Both the position numbers and the translations under genes were made by a program. From Alphaproteobacteria bacterium (lineage in GTDB: Bacteria; Pseudomonadota; Alphaproteobacteria; Thalassobaculales; Thalassobaculaceae), in NCBI GenBank assembly GCA_028822575.1, contig JAPKDN010000172.1, forward strand, positions 1-7,037: a stretch of 7,037 nucleotides of DNA, given 5' to 3'. Positions 5,615 through 7,037 of this stretch are shown piece by piece. Below the pieces are notes generated by a model. That model made no database searches, had not been told where the DNA came from, and worked only from the letters and a program-made list of their open reading frames with translations. Position 1 is the first letter of the stretch. Each line of letters opens with the position of its first letter.

Positions 5615-6616
5615 TTAGGTGTCTTTTGCCCCAATCCGCCCTAGAACCGCGCGCGCCTCGGCCATGATATCGGCGACAACCTCGCCGGCCGGTTTGACCG
5701 AACCGATCAGCCCCGAGCCTTGCCCCGCCGCGAGCACGCCGTTCTTGGTGTCACCCTCCATTCGACCGGCTACCGAGGCGGCGAGGCCAATTTCTTGGAG
5801 TTGTGCCGGGAAAGGCTTGATCTCGTCCTCGCGGGTTTTCCAGGAATCGGTGAAGCTATTGCGGATCATCCGCGCGGTCTTGCCGGAATTGGCCCGGCTG
5901 ACCACGGTGCCGTCCTCGTCGATCTCGACGATCTTGTTCTTGTAGTTGATATGGCCGCGGGCCTCCTCGGTGGCGATGAAGCGGGTTCCCATCCAAACGC
6001 CCTGGGCGCCCAAAGCCAATGCCGCGGCAAGCGCGCGTCCGTCGGAGATGCCGCCCGCTGCGAGAACTGGAATGTTCACCAGATCAACGACCTTGCTTAC
6101 CAGGGGTAGGGTGCCGACCCGGCCAACATGGCCACCGCCCTCGTGGCCCGAGGCGATGACCGCGTCCACACCGGATGCCTCGACTTTCAAGGCCTGGCGC
6201 GAGGTCCCGACCAGGGCCATCACGACCATTCCGACGGCGTGGGCGCGCGGGATGATGCAGCTGGGATTGCCGAGGCCAGAGACGATTACCGGCACGCCTT
6301 CTTCGAAAGTGACCGCGATATGCTCCTCTACCTCTTTGGTATAGGAGGCCGTGGCCGCGTCGGTCCCCCTTGTCTCGGCGAAAAGGATATCGACGCCGAA
6401 CGGCTTGTCTGTCTCCTCCTTGACCAGCCTGATTTCTCGGCGCAATTGCTCGGCATCCATGAAAGCGGACCCGATGACACCAAGCCCGCCAGCCTTTGAA
6501 ACCGCCGCCGCCAGTTTGCCATAGGCGACTGAGTACATTCCAGCCTGACAGATGGGATGTTCAATGCCAAGCAGCTTGCAAATCGGGTTGTTGTCGAGGA
6601 CGCTGAAACACGGCAT
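5615..6616 (-). CDS. Nitronate monooxygenase / 2-nitropropane dioxygenase family flavoprotein
   Basis: This 333-residue TIM-barrel FMN enzyme of the 2-nitropropane dioxygenase family oxidises alkyl nitronates with O2; FabK enoyl-ACP reductases share the fold. Numbering from the chosen ATG, it shows the opening LLGIEHPICQAGMYSVA, where FMN-contacting residues lie (residues 15-31), then GGLGVIGSA (43-51), FGVDILF (73-79), ASGHEGGGHVG (155-165, where His163 matches the conserved catalytic histidine), AAGGISDG (186-193, phosphate-binding loop), GVWMGTRF (206-213) and AAGQGSGLI (296-304). The frame extends to a TTG at 6643, but ATG 6616 is preferred because GGAG lies six bases upstream and the family begins close to this point. 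A TATTAT box on the minus strand (6669-6674) is a possible -10, with no good -35. The gene is codirectional with hyuAB but separated by the repeat and leader (333 bases). FabK is less likely given the context, but cannot be excluded. Confidence 0.9.
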   Translation of the reverse strand: MPCFSVLDNNPICKLLGIEHPICQAGMYSVAYGKLAAAVSKAGGLGVIGSAFMDAEQLRREIRLVKEETDKPFGVDILFAETRGTDAATASYTKEVEEHIAVTFEEGVPVIVSGLGNPSCIIPRAHAVGMVVMALVGTSRQALKVEASGVDAVIASGHEGGGHVGRVGTLPLVSKVVDLVNIPVLAAGGISDGRALAAALALGAQGVWMGTRFIATEEARGHINYKNKIVEIDEDGTVVSRANSGKTARMIRNSFTDSWKTREDEIKPFPAQLQEIGLAASVAGRMEGDTKNGVLAAGQGSGLIGSVKPAGEVVADIMAEARAVLGRIGAKDT

Positions 6617-6622
6617 AACGGT

Positions 6623-6626
6623 CTCC
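6623..6626 (-). promoter_or_regulatory. Ribosome binding site deciding the nitronate monooxygenase start
   Basis: GGAG on the minus strand lies six bases upstream of the ATG at 6616. Translation from the in-frame TTG at 6643 would place this motif inside the coding region, so it argues for the shorter protein. Confidence 0.6.
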
Positions 6627-6799
6627 GAGGTGGGATTACCCAAGGTGCGAGCCTAACCCGTGCGGCGGATAATAAACAAGATAAGCCGATGAATAGGCCG
6701 CGCCAGGCGACCTCACCGACATAAATGTGTAGAGATTAAAGGAACGCGTGTTTGTGAGGCTAGGAAGGCCGAAGGACAGGGCCGAGAGAGCTCCCAGGG

Positions 6800-6818
6800 A
6801 CGCTGTCAGGGACAGCGT
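6800..6818. repeat. Short perfect hairpin in the intergenic region before the MttB remnant
   Basis: ACGCTGTC (6800-6807) and GACAGCGT (6811-6818) form an eight-pair stem around a three-base AGG loop. It lies in the 240-base stretch between the divergent nitronate monooxygenase gene and the MttB remnant, where I see no gene. No T-run follows it, so a terminator is not supported. Confidence 0.4.
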
Positions 6819-6856
6819 TGGGGCTGCCAGTCGGAGCCGGCCGAAAGGATTCTTAG

Positions 6857-7037
6857 GGTGTCGAATACCGCCAACTTAGCAACCCATTCTCGCCAATGCG
6901 GGTGTTCTCCGATGGTCACGTCGCCCATATTCACGACACGGCGCTTCGGGTGCTCGAAGAGCTGGGGATCCCATCTTGCTTCCTTGCGCGTGGGAAATTC
7001 TGAAGACCGCCGGCACCGCCGCTAACATCGTCGACGC
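6857..7037 (+). pseudogene. Trimethylamine methyltransferase (MttB) family N-terminus, frameshifted, runs off the window
   Basis: Plus-strand translation from 6857 gives EYRQLSNPFSPMRVFSDG and then HIHDTALRVLEELGI, up to 6970. This resembles the N-terminal region of MttB-family proteins ('NPF.P..VLS.D....IH..AL.VLEE.GI'). In this frame a TGA follows at 7001-7003, but shifting by one base at about 6965-6973 (in GGGGATCCC) continues the family pattern as ILLPCAWEILKTAG (6973-7014) to the edge. A net loss of one base explains this. The frame is also closed upstream by TAG at 6854-6856. The only nearby ATG (6896) lies inside the conserved segment and lacks a ribosome binding site. Both points suggest a decayed gene. 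Family members transfer methyl groups from methylated amines to corrinoid proteins. Most bacterial relatives lack pyrrolysine, and the fragment does not reach that site. A sequencing error is an alternative for the frameshift. Confidence 0.65.

Noticed and set aside
6617..6643. TTG start for the nitronate monooxygenase
   Set aside because: The ATG at 6616 has a well-placed GGAG, and the added nine residues have no family resemblance.

Overview
The window looks like a high-GC alphaproteobacterial chromosome fragment. The Rrf2/NsrR regulator, group III truncated haemoglobin, HisD-like dehydrogenase and hydantoinase A/B proteins all read like Rhodospirillales/Rhodobacterales-type sequences. This is a judgement from protein style; no search was run. 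Almost all intact genes lie on the minus strand. Two gene remnants lie on the plus strand.

Left part (1-1149): the first 51 codons of a HisD-family dehydrogenase run off the left edge (minus). Next comes an NsrR-type Fe-S regulator (231-686, minus). Divergent from it is a group III truncated haemoglobin (787-1149, plus) that is recognisable from end to end but carries an in-frame TAG at 889-891. The nsrR/haemoglobin intergenic region is AT-rich and contains an NsrR-like half-site. This looks like a nitric-oxide sensing/detoxification pair whose effector gene has been damaged.

Middle (1150-5614): a tightly coupled two-gene operon, hyuA (3194-5281) then hyuB (1541-3190), encodes an ATP-dependent hydantoinase/oxoprolinase-type enzyme. 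Each end of the operon is bordered by one copy of a diverged, non-coding repeat of about 145 bp (about 1229-1384 and 5433-5595). Each copy has inverted-repeat arms built from CCCCGTC/GACGGGG hairpins and an additional internal hairpin. The copies are in the same orientation, and their architecture is better conserved than their sequence.

Right part (5615-7037): a nitronate monooxygenase/2-nitropropane dioxygenase family gene (minus) starts at an ATG at 6616. The last ~180 bp on the plus strand hold the N-terminal part of a trimethylamine methyltransferase (MttB)-family gene. It is preceded in frame by a stop and broken by a one-base frameshift, and it runs off the window.

Functionally, HyuAB, the nitronate monooxygenase, the HisD-like dehydrogenase and the MttB remnant would fit a neighbourhood devoted to small nitrogenous compounds, but no common pathway can be proven from the sequence. 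I saw no CRISPR array, tRNA, rRNA, transposase or integrase.
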